From positions 248,001-312,000 of the forward strand of contig NZ_MJAK01000001.1 in assembly GCF_001742745.1 (NCBI RefSeq): a stretch of DNA of 64,000 nt. The letters run 5' to 3'. This DNA is from Curtobacterium sp. ER1/6 (GTDB lineage: Bacteria; Actinomycetota; Actinomycetes; Actinomycetales; Microbacteriaceae). Positions 1 to 13,242 of this stretch are shown piece by piece (position 1 is the first letter of the stretch; each line of letters begins with the position of its first letter). The notes beneath the pieces are model-generated. The model ran no database searches and had not been told where the DNA came from. It saw only the letters and a list, made by a program, of their open reading frames with translations. The position numbers and the translations under genes are program-made.

Positions 1-753
<753 letters not shown>

Positions 754-771
754 CCGGTCCCGCCGCCCGGG

Positions 772-939
772 TCACCGCAGCTTGCGCAGGGTCCGGCGCC
801 ACCACCACTTCACGTGCATGGACACGGTGATGATGTTGGTGCGGCGGAACTCTGCCCACTCCTCGAGGGTCGCGCCGTTGCGGAAGGCGCGACGGGCGTG
901 TTCGTCGGTCGGGACGATGATCGATCGTCGGAACTTCAC
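772..939 (-). CDS. small basic hypothetical protein, 55 aa
   Basis: Not recognised. It begins MKFRRSIIVPTDEHARR and ends in a Trp/Arg-rich stretch (VKWWWRRTLRKLR), giving a basic C-terminus that could bind nucleic acid or membrane lipids (inference). The GTG start at 939 is preceded by GGAGGAG, spacing six bases, and overlaps the stop of the upstream gene by four bases (GTGA), so translation is probably coupled. Convergent with aroB. No transmembrane segment is seen. The clear ribosome binding site and the coupling are the main support that it is real. Confidence 0.6.
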   Translation of the reverse strand: MKFRRSIIVPTDEHARRAFRNGATLEEWAEFRRTNIITVSMHVKWWWRRTLRKLR

Positions 940-1277
940 GGGTACTCCTCCGGTTGGGCGGGTTCGGCGGGTTCGTCGGGCTCGACGGGCTCCACGGGAC
1001 ATGTCGGTGCGGTCGGCTCGACGGCCTGGGACAGCTCGCTGGCCAACTCGCGATCGTCCTCCGGTGCCCACCGTAGGGTCGCGATGCTCCTGAGCACAGA
1101 CCGCGAGATGTCGTATCCGCGGTCGCCGCGATGGAGTTGCGCTGCCCAGACGATCCGGGTCCAGGCGTGGGTCCGTTCACTCGACTGTCGAGTCCGCTTC
1201 GCCGCGTTCCAGGTCATCACCGCCGCGAAGACCGCGGCGGCCGCGGCGATGGTCGCGGTGATCAGTGCTGTGTCCAT
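936..1277 (-). CDS. hypothetical single-pass membrane protein, 113 aa
   Basis: Not recognised. Residues 1-22 form a hydrophobic alanine-rich segment (ITATIAAAAAVFAAVMTW), a likely membrane anchor, followed by a soluble region with Trp/Arg positions and an acidic, proline-rich tail of PVEPVEPDEPAEPAQPEE type. It shares a four-base GTGA overlap with the following small basic gene, so the two are likely co-translated; an acidic-tailed membrane protein beside a basic 55-residue protein could be a pair (inference). It diverges from the UbiB-type kinase gene. A short 6-bp-arm palindrome (1278-1291) abuts the start codon. No clear promoter was seen. Confidence 0.55.
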   Translation of the reverse strand: MDTALITATIAAAAAVFAAVMTWNAAKRTRQSSERTHAWTRIVWAAQLHRGDRGYDISRSVLRSIATLRWAPEDDRELASELSQAVEPTAPTCPVEPVEPDEPAEPAQPEEYP

Positions 1278-1390
1278 GCCACGAGCGTGGCGCGGTGGAC
1301 GCGACCGCCTGCACGCGGCGGGCCGACCTGTGGAACGCAGCCCGCGCCTCCCGGCTGTGCAGGAGCGGGGTGCCCCGCAGGCCGGGGGAG

Positions 1391-1396
1391 CAGACT
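1391..1396 (+). promoter_or_regulatory. -10 box of the UbiB-type kinase gene
   Basis: CAGACT six bases before the GTG start at 1403. This matches the YAGNNT spacing repeated across the window and suggests a leaderless transcript. No convincing -35 was seen. Confidence 0.4.
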
Positions 1397-1402
1397 GGTC
1401 CG

Positions 1403-3091
1403 GTGCCCACCCCGCCCCGCCTGAGCGACCTCGGCCGGCAGGACGTCGACGCCGGCAGCCTGCGCTCCCGCGCCCGCCGCTTCGCCGAGCTGCTCACCAT
1501 CGCCCGTCGCCACGAGCTCCTGCCCTTCCGCCGACTCGACTTCTCGCGGGACCCGGAGACCGCGGACCTGCGCCGCAGGCAGACGGACCACCTGCGCCGG
1601 GCGCTCGAGGAGGCCGGCGGCGGCTTCGTGAAGATGGGCCAGCTGCTCTCCACGCGGGACGACCTACTGTCCGAGGAGTGGACCGACGGCCTCGTCGACC
1701 TGCAGCGGAGCGTCCGGCCGGCCGACCCCGCGGCGGTCGTGGCGTTGCTCGAGGAGGAGCTCGGCGCTCCCGTCGACGAGGTCTTCGCGACGTTCGACCC
1801 GGAGCCGGTCGCGGCCGCGTCCATCGCGCAGGTCCACCGCGCCATCCTGCGCGACGGCTCCGTGGTGGCGGTCAAGGTGCAGCGACCCGGCATCGACGTG
1901 GCGGTGCGCCGCGACGTCGACATCGCGCTCCGAGTCGTCCGGTTCCTGGCACGGACCAGCACCGAGGCACGCCAGGTCGGCGTCACCGACGTCGCCCGGC
2001 AGTACGCCGACGACCTCGTCCGCCAGGTCGACTTCACCGCCGAGATGCGGAACCTCACGGCGCTCCGAGCCGCGCAGACCCGGAGCGCGCGACCCGACGC
2101 GGTCGCGTTCCCCGAGCCGCACCGCGAGCTGTCCGGACGCCGGGTGATGGTGATGGAGTTCCTCGAGGGCGAGACGCTCAGCCACCTCCGCGCCGCGGGG
2201 ACCGGGCAGGACCTCGACACGCCGATGCGGGCGGTGCTCGACGCGTTCCTCCGGCAGGTCGTGTTCGACGGGATCTACCACGCCGACCTGCACCCGGGGA
2301 ACGTCGTGCTGCTGCCCGACGGTCGGCCGGCGCTCATCGACTTCGGGTCGGTCGGACGCCTCGACCCCGGCCTGCGCTCGACGGTGCAGGACCTGCTCGC
2401 CGGGTACATCCAGGACGACACCGAGCGCATCGCCGACGCGGTGATGCGGATGGCTCCGGTGCGCGACGTCGAGGACGAGCCGGACTTCCGGCGGGACATC
2501 GCGGCGTTCGTGGCCGACGAGCTCGGCCCGGGCGCGCGCATCGGCGTCGAGACCGTGGACGACGCCGTCGCGGTGTTCGGCCGGTACCGGCTGAAGCCCC
2601 CGCCGGACTTCGTCGCCGCCGCACGCGCGCTGGCGATCTTCGAAGGGACCCTCCGGAGCCTCGCGCCGTCCTTCGACCTGCTCGAGGAGTCCCGCGACCT
2701 GGCCCGACGCCAGATCCGGGACCAGCTCCGGCCCCGGGCCGTCCGGGACCTCGCGCTGCGGGAACTCTTCGGTGTGGTGTCGACGGTCCGGAAGCTCCCG
2801 CGGCGGGTCGACCGGATCGGCGAGGCGATCGAGACCGGCAAGCTCACGGTCGCCATCCGGTTGTTCTCGGACCGCCGCGACCGCGAGGTCGTGTCCGGCC
2901 TGGTCCGTCGCGTGCTGCTCGTCCTGCTCGGTGCCGGCGCCGGCGTGCTGGCGATCGTGTACCTGGCGGCACCGGTCCGACCGACCGCGGTGCTGTCGAC
3001 CGGCGCCGCCGGGGGGATCCTCGGCGGGACGGCCGTGGTGCTCCTCGTCTGGGCGGCCGTCGACGCCTGGTGGGCGCGGCGACGACGCTGA
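1403..3091 (+). CDS. UbiB/AarF/ABC1-family atypical kinase
   Basis: Membrane-associated atypical protein-kinase-like ATPase, 562 aa; family members support ubiquinone or other isoprenoid lipid metabolism, and the actinobacterial role is not settled. Seen: the N-terminal KxGQ signature ([13 protein letters not shown]), a candidate ATP-site Lys in VAVKVQRPG (about K158), catalytic loop HADLHPGN (293-300) and metal-binding DFG (about 313). Two hydrophobic helices at the C-terminus (about 505-555) are probable membrane anchors, as in the family. The GTG at 1403 was chosen because a CAGACT -10 box lies six bases upstream and because it removes a non-conserved extension. It stands alone between a divergent hypothetical pair and efp. 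Confidence 0.88.
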   Translation: MPTPPRLSDLGRQDVDAGSLRSRARRFAELLTIARRHELLPFRRLDFSRDPETADLRRRQTDHLRRALEEAGGGFVKMGQLLSTRDDLLSEEWTDGLVDLQRSVRPADPAAVVALLEEELGAPVDEVFATFDPEPVAAASIAQVHRAILRDGSVVAVKVQRPGIDVAVRRDVDIALRVVRFLARTSTEARQVGVTDVARQYADDLVRQVDFTAEMRNLTALRAAQTRSARPDAVAFPEPHRELSGRRVMVMEFLEGETLSHLRAAGTGQDLDTPMRAVLDAFLRQVVFDGIYHADLHPGNVVLLPDGRPALIDFGSVGRLDPGLRSTVQDLLAGYIQDDTERIADAVMRMAPVRDVEDEPDFRRDIAAFVADELGPGARIGVETVDDAVAVFGRYRLKPPPDFVAAARALAIFEGTLRSLAPSFDLLEESRDLARRQIRDQLRPRAVRDLALRELFGVVSTVRKLPRRVDRIGEAIETGKLTVAIRLFSDRRDREVVSGLVRRVLLVLLGAGAGVLAIVYLAAPVRPTAVLSTGAAGGILGGTAVVLLVWAAVDAWWARRRR

Positions 3092-3134
3092 CCCGGTCGG
3101 CGCCTGGACGCCGGGGTGCCCGTGCGGTGGTGCC

Positions 3135-3224
3135 GCCGGGCCTGCTCACGCCGGGCGCGCTCCCGCCGGGTCCGCTGCCGCCGGGCGCGCTCCCGCCGGG
3201 CCCGCCGCCGCCGGTCCGCTACAC
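3135..3224 (+). repeat. six 15-bp tandem units running into the efp promoter
   Basis: Six consecutive 15-bp units of the form GCCGGGCGCGCTCCC (units 2 and 4 identical, the others diverged) fill the gap between the kinase gene and efp. The sixth unit contains the start of the -10 element TACACT (3220-3225). No gene was seen in this stretch. Confidence 0.75.
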
Positions 3225-3225
3225 T
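3220..3225 (+). promoter_or_regulatory. efp -10 box
   Basis: TACACT, a good actinobacterial -10 hexamer, 92 bp before efp, predicting a leader of roughly 85 nt. No -35 was recognised because tandem repeats occupy the upstream region. Confidence 0.45.
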
Positions 3226-3317
3226 CGACGGGGCGTCGGCCCGGGGCACCTCCCCGCCGATGCCGGGACCGGACGCACGTCCGGGAGACCTTCACAACAC
3301 CATCGAACGGAAGACCC

Positions 3318-3881
3318 ATGGCGAGTACCACTGACATCAAGAACGGCGCCGTTCTCATCATCGACGGGCAGCTCTGGTCGGTCGTCGAGTTCCAGCACGT
3401 CAAGCCGGGCAAGGGCGGCGCGTTCGTCCGCACGAAGCTGAAGAACGTCGTCTCGGGCAAGGTCGTCGACCGCACCTTCAACGCCGGCGCGAAGATCGAC
3501 ACCGCGACCGTCGACCGTCGCGACTACCAGTACCTGTACCAGGACGGCGAGTCCTACGTGTTCATGGACACCGACACGTACGACCAGGTCCCCGTCTCGG
3601 AGACCGTCGTCGGCGACGCCAAGAACTTCCTGCTCGAGTCGGCGATGGTCACCATCGCGATGAACGAGGGCAACCCGCTCTACATCGAGCTGCCGACGTC
3701 GATCGTCACCGAGGTCGAGACCGAGCCGGGCCTCCAGGGCGACCGCTCCTCGGGTGGCACGAAGGACGCGACCATCATCGCGACCGGTCACCGCATCCAG
3801 GTCCCGCTCTACCTGGAGAACGGCACCACCGTGAAGATCGACACGCGCGACGGCAGCTTCCTCGGCCGCGTCAACAACTAG
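3318..3881 (+). CDS. efp: translation elongation factor P
   Basis: 187-residue EF-P that binds between the ribosomal P and E sites and relieves stalling at polyproline stretches. All three beta-barrel domains are present: KOW-like N-terminus (1-60), central OB domain, and C-terminal OB domain ending GSFLGRVNN. The exposed domain I loop reads KPGKGGAF; its second Lys is the position modified or used unmodified at the P-site in this family. The ATG at 3318 is the conserved start ([10 protein letters not shown]). nusB follows after 10 bp. The window encodes several polyproline-rich proteins (for example 40891-41436) that would need it. Confidence 0.97.
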   Translation: MASTTDIKNGAVLIIDGQLWSVVEFQHVKPGKGGAFVRTKLKNVVSGKVVDRTFNAGAKIDTATVDRRDYQYLYQDGESYVFMDTDTYDQVPVSETVVGDAKNFLLESAMVTIAMNEGNPLYIELPTSIVTEVETEPGLQGDRSSGGTKDATIIATGHRIQVPLYLENGTTVKIDTRDGSFLGRVNN

Positions 3882-3891
3882 GCGACGCCGG

Positions 3892-4344
3892 ATGAGTGCT
3901 CGTTCGAAGGCCCGCAAGCGCGCCCTCGACATGCTGTACGTGGCGGAGGTCCGCGAGCTGCCGATCGCGGACGTCCTCGCCACGGAGACGGTCCGTCACC
4001 TCGACCAGCCCGAGCGCGCCTCGAGCTGGGACTACGCGCGACAGATCGTCACCGGTGTCGACGACGACCGTGCGGCGATCGACCGGGTGATCGTCGAGCA
4101 CGCGCAGGGCTGGTCCATCGCACGCATGCCCGTGCTCGACCGCTGCATCTTGCGGATGGGCGTCTGGGAGCTCCGGTACAACCCGGAGGTCCCGGACGCG
4201 GTCGCGATCGCCGAGGCGGTGGAGCTCGCCCAGTCGCTCTCGACGGACGACTCGGCGGGCTTCGTGAACGGGGTCCTGGGCGCCGTCGCCGGAGGCCGCG
4301 CACCGTCCGGTCGGACGGTCGCAGGGGACCAGGAGTCCCGGTAG
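3892..4344 (+). CDS. nusB: transcription antitermination factor NusB
   Basis: 150-residue all-helical RNA-binding protein that pairs with NusE (S10) at boxA RNA for rRNA antitermination. The N-terminal Arg-rich helix (SARSKARKRALDMLY) is the typical boxA-binding face, and the conserved FVNGVLGAVA closes the NusB fold. About 15 extra residues follow the fold. It starts 10 bp after efp and is probably co-transcribed with it. Its TAG stop at 4342-4344 is also the beginning of the TAGGGT hexamer proposed as the pyrR promoter. Confidence 0.96.
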   Translation: MSARSKARKRALDMLYVAEVRELPIADVLATETVRHLDQPERASSWDYARQIVTGVDDDRAAIDRVIVEHAQGWSIARMPVLDRCILRMGVWELRYNPEVPDAVAIAEAVELAQSLSTDDSAGFVNGVLGAVAGGRAPSGRTVAGDQESR

Positions 4345-4347
4345 GGT
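4342..4347 (+). promoter_or_regulatory. pyrimidine operon -10 box
   Basis: TAGGGT overlaps the nusB stop codon and would start a transcript near 4354, giving a leader of about 48 nt with the PyrR-type hairpin. Same hexamer class as the other promoters in this window. Confidence 0.5.
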
Positions 4348-4360
4348 TGACCACGTCAGC

Positions 4361-4396
4361 GTCCTTTAAGTCCGTCCGGTGAGGCGGGGAAGGAGG
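4361..4396 (+). promoter_or_regulatory. PyrR-binding RNA hairpin masking the pyrR ribosome binding site
   Basis: The leader folds as lower stem CCTT (4363-4366) with AAGG (4390-4393), a purine-rich internal loop, upper stem CGTC (4373-4376) with GGCG (4383-4386), and hexaloop CGGTGA (4377-4382). The loop fits the CNGNGA consensus known for PyrR-binding loops. The AAGG strand is part of the Shine-Dalgarno AAGGAGG (4390-4396) of pyrR. This arrangement implies translational repression by UMP-bound PyrR, as described for mycobacteria, rather than the Bacillus attenuator; no terminator stem was seen. Confidence 0.8.
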
Positions 4397-4401
4397 TCGG
4401 C

Positions 4402-5019
4402 GTGGGTACCAGAACGGTCCTGCAACAGCCCGACATCACGCGTGCTCTGACACGCATCGCGCACGAGATCCTCGAGGCCAACCACGGGGCCTCGGACCTC
4501 GTGCTCCTGGGTATCCCGACACGAGGTACCGTCCTGGCCGAGCGGCTCGACCGCGTCCTGGCCGACATCGAACCCGAGTGGGCCGAGGACCGCGACCAGC
4601 GGCTCGGCACGCTCGACGTGACGATGCACCGGGACGACCTCGGCCACGGCATCGGTCGTGCGCCGCACCGCACGACCATCCCGACGAGCGGCATCGACGG
4701 CAAGGTCGTCGTGCTCGTCGACGACGTGCTCTACTCCGGGCGGACGGTCCGGGCTGCCCTCGACGCCCTGCAGGGCATCGGGCGCCCGCGGGCGGTCCGG
4801 CTCGCGGTGCTCGTCGACCGCGGCCACCGGCAGTTGCCGATCCGGGCCGACCACGTCGGCAAGAACCTGCCGACCGCGTCCGACGAGCGGGTCACCCTCC
4901 GGCTGACGGAGACGGACGGCGCCGACGAGGTCGTGATCGAGCAGCCCGACGAGGCCGAGCAGCCCGAGCAGCCAGACCAGGCCGAGCGGCCCGAGCGGCA
5001 GCCGGGCGGTGATGCCTGA
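4402..5019 (+). CDS. pyrR: PyrR, pyrimidine operon regulator / uracil phosphoribosyltransferase
   Basis: 205-residue type I phosphoribosyltransferase fold. PyrR senses UMP and binds pyr mRNA; many homologues also make UMP from uracil and PRPP. Seen: [10 protein letters not shown] near residue 36 and the PRPP loop [14 protein letters not shown] (about 102-115, acidic pair at 107-108). The last 25 residues are a Glu/Gln/Pro tail absent from Bacillus PyrR. The GTG at 4402 is set by a strong AAGGAGG and the hairpin over it. First gene of the pyrimidine operon; its stop overlaps the pyrB start by one base (TGATG). Confidence 0.96.
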   Translation: MGTRTVLQQPDITRALTRIAHEILEANHGASDLVLLGIPTRGTVLAERLDRVLADIEPEWAEDRDQRLGTLDVTMHRDDLGHGIGRAPHRTTIPTSGIDGKVVVLVDDVLYSGRTVRAALDALQGIGRPRAVRLAVLVDRGHRQLPIRADHVGKNLPTASDERVTLRLTETDGADEVVIEQPDEAEQPEQPDQAERPERQPGGDA

Positions 5020-5981
5020 TGCGCCACCTCCTCTCCACCGCCGACCTCTCCCGCACCGAGGCGATCCGCATCCTCGACGTCGCCGAGGAGATGGCCGAGG
5101 TCAACACCCGCGAGGTCCGGAAGCTCCCGGCACTCCGCGGCAAGACCGTCGTGAACCTCTTCTTCGAGGACTCCACCCGCACCCGCATCTCGTTCGAGGC
5201 CGCCGCGAAGCGCCTCTCCGCGGACGTCATCAACTTCGCCGCGAAGGGGTCGAGCGTCTCGAAGGGCGAGTCGCTCAAGGACACCGTGCAGACCCTGGGC
5301 GCGATGGGCATCGACGGCATCGTGATGCGCCACCCGGCGTCGGGGGCCCCGCGGGTCCTCGCGGAGGCGGACTGGATCGACGTCCCCGTGGTGAACGCCG
5401 GCGACGGCACGCACGAGCACCCGACGCAGGCGCTGCTCGACGCCTTCACGATGCGCCGCCGGTTGCACGGGGGCGCCAGCCGCGGGCAGGGCCTCGACGG
5501 CGTCCGCGTGACGATCGTCGGCGACGTCCTGCACAGCCGCGTCGCACGGAGCAACGCGTGGCTGCTCCGCACGCTCGGCGCCGAGGTCACCTTCGCCGCG
5601 CCGCCCACGCTGCTGCCCGCCGTCGACCGGCCGTTCGGGGCCGCCGTGCACCACGACCTCGATGCGGCACTCGCCGAGGACCCGGACGTCGTGATGCTCC
5701 TCCGCATCCAGCAGGAGCGGATGAACGACGCCTTCTTCCCGAACCCCCGCGAGTACACGCGGCACTTCGGGCTGACCGCCGCCCGCGCGGCCGCGCTGTC
5801 CGAGCGCACGCTGATCATGCACCCCGGGCCGATGAACCGCGGCCTCGAGATCGCCGGCGTCGCCGCCGACGACCCCCGCTCGACGGTGGTCGAGCAGGTC
5901 GCGAACGGCGTGTCGGTCCGCATGGCCGTGCTGTACCTCGCCCTGACCGGCGAGCACGAACCGAAGGAGTCCGTCGCATGA
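5019..5981 (+). CDS. pyrB: aspartate carbamoyltransferase catalytic subunit
   Basis: Committed step of UMP synthesis: carbamoyl phosphate plus L-aspartate to N-carbamoyl-L-aspartate. 320 residues, usual length. Seen: the carbamoyl-phosphate site STRTRISFE (about 52-60), HPTQALLD (about 134) and the C-terminal HPGPMNRG. No pyrI regulatory-chain gene is adjacent, as expected in actinobacteria, so control probably comes from PyrR and carbamoyl phosphate supply. It is coupled to pyrR by TGATG and to pyrC by ATGA. Confidence 0.97.
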   Translation: MRHLLSTADLSRTEAIRILDVAEEMAEVNTREVRKLPALRGKTVVNLFFEDSTRTRISFEAAAKRLSADVINFAAKGSSVSKGESLKDTVQTLGAMGIDGIVMRHPASGAPRVLAEADWIDVPVVNAGDGTHEHPTQALLDAFTMRRRLHGGASRGQGLDGVRVTIVGDVLHSRVARSNAWLLRTLGAEVTFAAPPTLLPAVDRPFGAAVHHDLDAALAEDPDVVMLLRIQQERMNDAFFPNPREYTRHFGLTAARAAALSERTLIMHPGPMNRGLEIAGVAADDPRSTVVEQVANGVSVRMAVLYLALTGEHEPKESVA

Positions 5982-7333
5982 CCGCCCACCTCATCCGCGG
6001 CGCGCAGTTGGTCGACGGCACGCGTGCCGACATCCGCCTGGAGGGACGGCGCATCGAAGCAGTCGGGTCCGGTCTCGACGTGGCCGGCGCCACGGTCGTC
6101 GACGCGGACGGCCTGATCGCCCTGCCCGGTCTCGTGGACCTCCACACCCACCTGCGCGAGCCCGGCGCCGAGGAGTCGGAGACGGTCCTCACCGGCTCAC
6201 GCGCCGCGGCCGCCGGCGGCTTCACCGCCGTGAACGCGATGGCGAACTCCTCGCCCGTCGCCGACACGGCCGGGGTCGTCGAGCAGGTGCAGGCGCTCGG
6301 GGACGACGCCGGGTACGTCACGGTCCGACCGATCGGCGCGGTCTCGCAGGGGCTGCAGGGAACGCACCTGTCCGAGATCGGCGCGATGGCGACCAGCCGC
6401 GCGAAGGTGCGGGTGTTCTCGGACGACGGGTCCTGCGTCGCCGACCCGCTGCTCATGCGCCGGGCGCTCGAGTACATCAAGGGCTTCGGCGGGGTGCTCG
6501 CGCAGCACGCGCAGGAGCCCCGACTGACCGTCGGCGCGCAGATGAACGAGGGCCGGCTGTCGTCGGAGCTCGGTCTGGCGGGTTGGCCGGCCGTCGCGGA
6601 GGAGGCGATCATCGCCCGTGACGTCCTGATCGCCGACCACGTCGGGGCGCGGTTGCACGTCTGCCACGTCTCGACCGCCGGCAGCGTCGAGGTCATCCGG
6701 TGGGCGAAGTCCCGCGGGATCGACGTCACCGCCGAGGTCACGCCGCACCACCTCGTGCTCACCGAGGACCTGATCGCGGGAGTCGACGGTGCCCCCGGCT
6801 ACGACGCCCGGTACAAGGTGAACCCGCCGCTGCGCTCGCGTGAGGACGTCGACGCCCTGCGCGCGGCCCTCGCCGACGGGACCATCGACATCGTCGCGAC
6901 CGACCACGCGCCGCACACCGCCGAGGCGAAGTGCTGCGAGTGGCCCGCCGCTGCGAACGGCATGGTCGGGCTCGAGTCGGCGCTGAGCGTCGTGCACGCC
7001 GCGGTGGTCGACAGCGGGCAGCTCGGCTGGACCGACGTCGCCCGCGTGCTGTCCGAGGCACCCGCGCGCATCGGGCAGGTCGAGGGCCACGGTCGCGGCG
7101 TCGTCGCGGGCGCCCCCGCCGAGCTGACGCTGTACGACCCCGCCGCCGTGCGCGAGTTCTCGGTCGACGACCTGCACGGCCAGTCGCAGAACTCGCCGTA
7201 CCTCGGCATGCGCCTGCCCGGCCGGGTCGTCGCGACCTTCCACCAGGGGTACCCGACGCTCGTCGACGGTGCGCTGGTCGACGCGGACACCGTCGCCGCG
7301 AACGCCACGGCGGCCCGGACGGCGGTCGCATGA
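5978..7333 (+). CDS. pyrC: dihydroorotase, class I
   Basis: Zinc amidohydrolase closing carbamoyl-aspartate to dihydroorotate. 451 residues. Seen: metal-binding [10 protein letters not shown] (about 53-62), [13 protein letters not shown] (substrate/metal His), and ATDHAPH with the catalytic Asp near residue 310. The ATG at 5978 forms an ATGA overlap with pyrB and begins with the conserved beta-sandwich strand ([10 protein letters not shown]). The class I type commonly sits beside pyrB, as here. Its own stop overlaps the next start by four bases. Confidence 0.97.
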   Translation: MTAHLIRGAQLVDGTRADIRLEGRRIEAVGSGLDVAGATVVDADGLIALPGLVDLHTHLREPGAEESETVLTGSRAAAAGGFTAVNAMANSSPVADTAGVVEQVQALGDDAGYVTVRPIGAVSQGLQGTHLSEIGAMATSRAKVRVFSDDGSCVADPLLMRRALEYIKGFGGVLAQHAQEPRLTVGAQMNEGRLSSELGLAGWPAVAEEAIIARDVLIADHVGARLHVCHVSTAGSVEVIRWAKSRGIDVTAEVTPHHLVLTEDLIAGVDGAPGYDARYKVNPPLRSREDVDALRAALADGTIDIVATDHAPHTAEAKCCEWPAAANGMVGLESALSVVHAAVVDSGQLGWTDVARVLSEAPARIGQVEGHGRGVVAGAPAELTLYDPAAVREFSVDDLHGQSQNSPYLGMRLPGRVVATFHQGYPTLVDGALVDADTVAANATAARTAVA

Positions 7334-7872
7334 CCGGCGACGCACTGCGGTGGCTCGAGGGCGCGGTCATCCTCGCCCTCGTCGCACTGCTGTTCGTCGC
7401 GATGGCGCGCACCTGGCGGACGCGGGCCAGGAGACAGGCGGACACCGTGCGTCCCGTCCCGGTCCCGTCCGGGCTCGGACCGGCGGCCGGTTCGTGGGAC
7501 GGGTTCACCGTCGCGACGACCCGCGCCGACCAGCCGCTCGAACGGATCACGGCGGGCGGACTCGGATTCCGGGGCCGCGGCGGCGTGACCGTCCACGACA
7601 CCGGGGTGGTGCTGCACCACGCCGGTACCGACGACCGCTGGATCGCGGCCGACGCCGTCCGCGGGGCAGACCGCGCGACGACGGCCATCGACCGGGTGGT
7701 CGAGCCCGGGGGACTGGTCCGTCTGCGATGGACGGCGACCGGCGCCGCCGGAGCGACGGACCTCGACACCTACTTCCGGTTCCCGGAGGGCGGCGCAGCA
7801 GCACTCGCCGCCCTGCAGGGGCTGACGACGACGCACGAACCCCCGCACACCGCGGGCGAAGGGACGAACTGA
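7330..7872 (+). CDS. membrane-anchored protein of the pyr operon
   Basis: 180 residues: one N-terminal membrane helix (about 9-27, [18 protein letters not shown]), a short basic linker, then a soluble beta-rich domain that resembles a PH-like fold (inference). Position between pyrC and carA matches that of the uncharacterised membrane protein seen there in mycobacteria (Rv1382 position). ATGA overlap with pyrC and TGATG overlap with carA mean obligate co-translation with the UMP enzymes. Function unknown; a role in anchoring the enzymes or in pyrimidine-linked membrane physiology is only a possibility. Confidence 0.8.
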   Translation: MTGDALRWLEGAVILALVALLFVAMARTWRTRARRQADTVRPVPVPSGLGPAAGSWDGFTVATTRADQPLERITAGGLGFRGRGGVTVHDTGVVLHHAGTDDRWIAADAVRGADRATTAIDRVVEPGGLVRLRWTATGAAGATDLDTYFRFPEGGAAALAALQGLTTTHEPPHTAGEGTN

Positions 7873-9070
7873 TGACACGCGAACGGGCCGTACTGGTCCT
7901 CGAGGACGGCACCCGGTACGACGGTTGGGCGTACGGCGCCCGAGGCCGCACCCTGGGCGAGGTCGTCTTCGCCACGGGCATGACCGGCTACCAGGAGACG
8001 CTGACCGACCCGTCCTACGCCGGGCAGATCGTGGTGCAGACCGCGCCGCACATCGGCAACACGGGGGTCAACGACGAGGACCCCGAGTCGCGACGCATCT
8101 GGGTCGCGGGCTACGTCGTGCGCGACCCCAGCCGCGTCGTGTCGAACCACCGTGCGAACGCGACGCTCGACGACCACCTCGTGCGCGACGGCATCGTCGG
8201 CATCTCCGGCATCGACACCCGGGCGCTCACCCGCCGGATCCGCGACGCGGGTGCGATGAAGGGCGGCGTGTTCAGCGGTGCCGACGCGGCGCTGTCGGCC
8301 GCCGAGCAGGAGCAGCTGGTGCGCGACCAGGCGGGCATGGCCGGTGCCAGCTTCTCGTCGATCGTCTCGACGCCCGAGACGTACGTGGTCCCTGCCGTCG
8401 GCGAGCAGATCGGCCGGCTGGCCGTGCTCGACCTCGGCGTGAAGGCGTCGACCACCCGGTACCTCGCCGAGCGCGGGTTCGAGGTGCACGTCGTGCCGCA
8501 GGACATCACGCCCGAGGCCCTGCAGGAACTCGACCCGGACGCGCTCTTCTACTCGAACGGCCCCGGCGACCCGGCCGCCTCCGACGCCCAGGTCTCGCTC
8601 CTGCAGGACTCCCTGAAGACCGGACGTCCGTTCTTCGGCATCTGCTTCGGCAACCAGCTGCTCGGCCGCGCGCTCGGCTTCGGCACCTACAAGCTGCCGT
8701 TCGGCCACCGCGGCATCAACCAGCCGGTGCTCGACACCGCCACCGGCAAGGTCGAGATCACCAGCCAGAACCACGGGTTCGCGGTCGACGCGCCCCTCGG
8801 CGAGGTCGTCGAGTCCCCGGCCGGCTTCGGCCGCGTCGAGGTCTCGCACTACTCGCTGAACGACCAGGTCGTCGAGGGCCTGCGCGCGCTCGACGTGCCC
8901 GCCTTCAGCGTGCAGTACCACCCCGAGGCGGCGGCCGGTCCGCACGACTCGATGTACCTGTTCGACCGGTTCGCGGACCTCGTGCGCGAGCGCCGAGCCG
9001 GCGAGCCGCTCGACCCCGCGACCGCCACCGCGACCACCCCGGCCGCCGACATCACCAAGGAAGCCAACTG

Positions 9071-9071
<1 letters not shown>
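7872..9071 (+). CDS. carA: carbamoyl phosphate synthetase small (glutaminase) subunit
   Basis: Class I glutamine amidotransferase that delivers ammonia to CarB. 399 residues: N-terminal CPSase small-chain domain (1-150), GATase domain (about 185-375). Catalytic triad seen: Cys258 in [10 protein letters not shown], His350 and Glu352 in HPEAAAGP. The first residues [18 protein letters not shown] are the conserved start, and TGATG overlap fixes the ATG. It serves both pyrimidine and arginine synthesis. The last 20 residues are an Ala/Thr-rich tail. Confidence 0.97.
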
Positions 9072-12345
<3,274 letters not shown>

Positions 12346-12349
<4 letters not shown>

Positions 12350-13242
12350 CCGTCGACGTGTCGACGGCTCGGTCGGGAGGCGCGCCCTCCTTCGGTGTCC
12401 GGCTCGCCGCCGCCATGGGGGAGCGTTCCCCCCTGTGCGTCGGCATCGACCCCCATGCCGCCACCCTGGCGGCGTGGGGGCTGGGCCGCGACGAAGCCGG
12501 CCTGACGGCGTTCGGTGCGGTCCTCGTGGACGCGGCCGCCGGGCGGGCCGCGATCGTGAAGCCGCAGATCGCGTTCTTCGAGGCAGCGGGGGTGGCCGGC
12601 TACCGTGCGCTCGACGCGACCCTGCGTCGGGCGCGCGATGCGGGCCTCCTGACCGTCGCCGACGTCAAGCGCGGCGACATCGGGTCGACCGGTGACGACT
12701 ACGCCCTGGCGTGGCTCGACCGCGACGGGCCGTTCCGGGCCGACGCGATGACCGTGTCGCCCTACCTCGGCTACGGGTCGCTCGCGGGCACGGTCGACGT
12801 CGCGCGCGACAACCGTGCCGGGGTCTTCGTCCTGGCGGCGACGAGCAACCCCGAGGCGCGCGTGCTGCAGACCGCCGTGCTCGCGGAGGGGCCGCGTGCG
12901 GGGCGGTCCGTCGCGGCGGGTATCGTCTTGGACGTGGCAGACGACAACCGGACCGGCGGCGAGCAGCCGCTGGGAGACGTCGGGCTCGTGCTCGGCGCCA
13001 CCCTCGACCTGAACGACTTCGGCATCGACGCGGCGGCCATCGGCTCCGCTCCGGTGCTCGCTCCGGGCTTCGGCGCCCAGGGAGCCCGGATCGAGGACCT
13101 GCGGTCCCGGTACGGCTCGCGCGCCGAGCAGGTGCTCGTCAACGAGTCGCGCGGGCTGCTCACCGACGGACCCGACGGCGTCGCCGCCCTCGTGCAGGAC
13201 CGCGCGGACCGCATCCGCGCCGCGCTGGGAGCCGCCGCGTGA
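12346..13242 (+). CDS. pyrF: orotidine 5'-phosphate decarboxylase
   Basis: Last step of UMP synthesis: OMP to UMP plus CO2. 298 residues, the longer actinobacterial type (about 270-300) rather than the 230-residue form. Catalytic motif [10 protein letters not shown] with Lys near residue 108. The GTG start overlaps the carB stop (GTGA). Residues 5-15 ([11 protein letters not shown]) are non-conserved and encoded by a variant of the dispersed element (12370-12381, CGGTCGGGAGGC). Downstream GTGA overlap with gmk joins the UMP pathway to GMP phosphorylation. Confidence 0.95.

Noticed and set aside
1344..1354. GCGCCTCCCGG upstream of the UbiB gene as an element copy
   Set aside because: It lacks the TCCG end and has no partner arm, so it is too short to separate from chance in this base composition.
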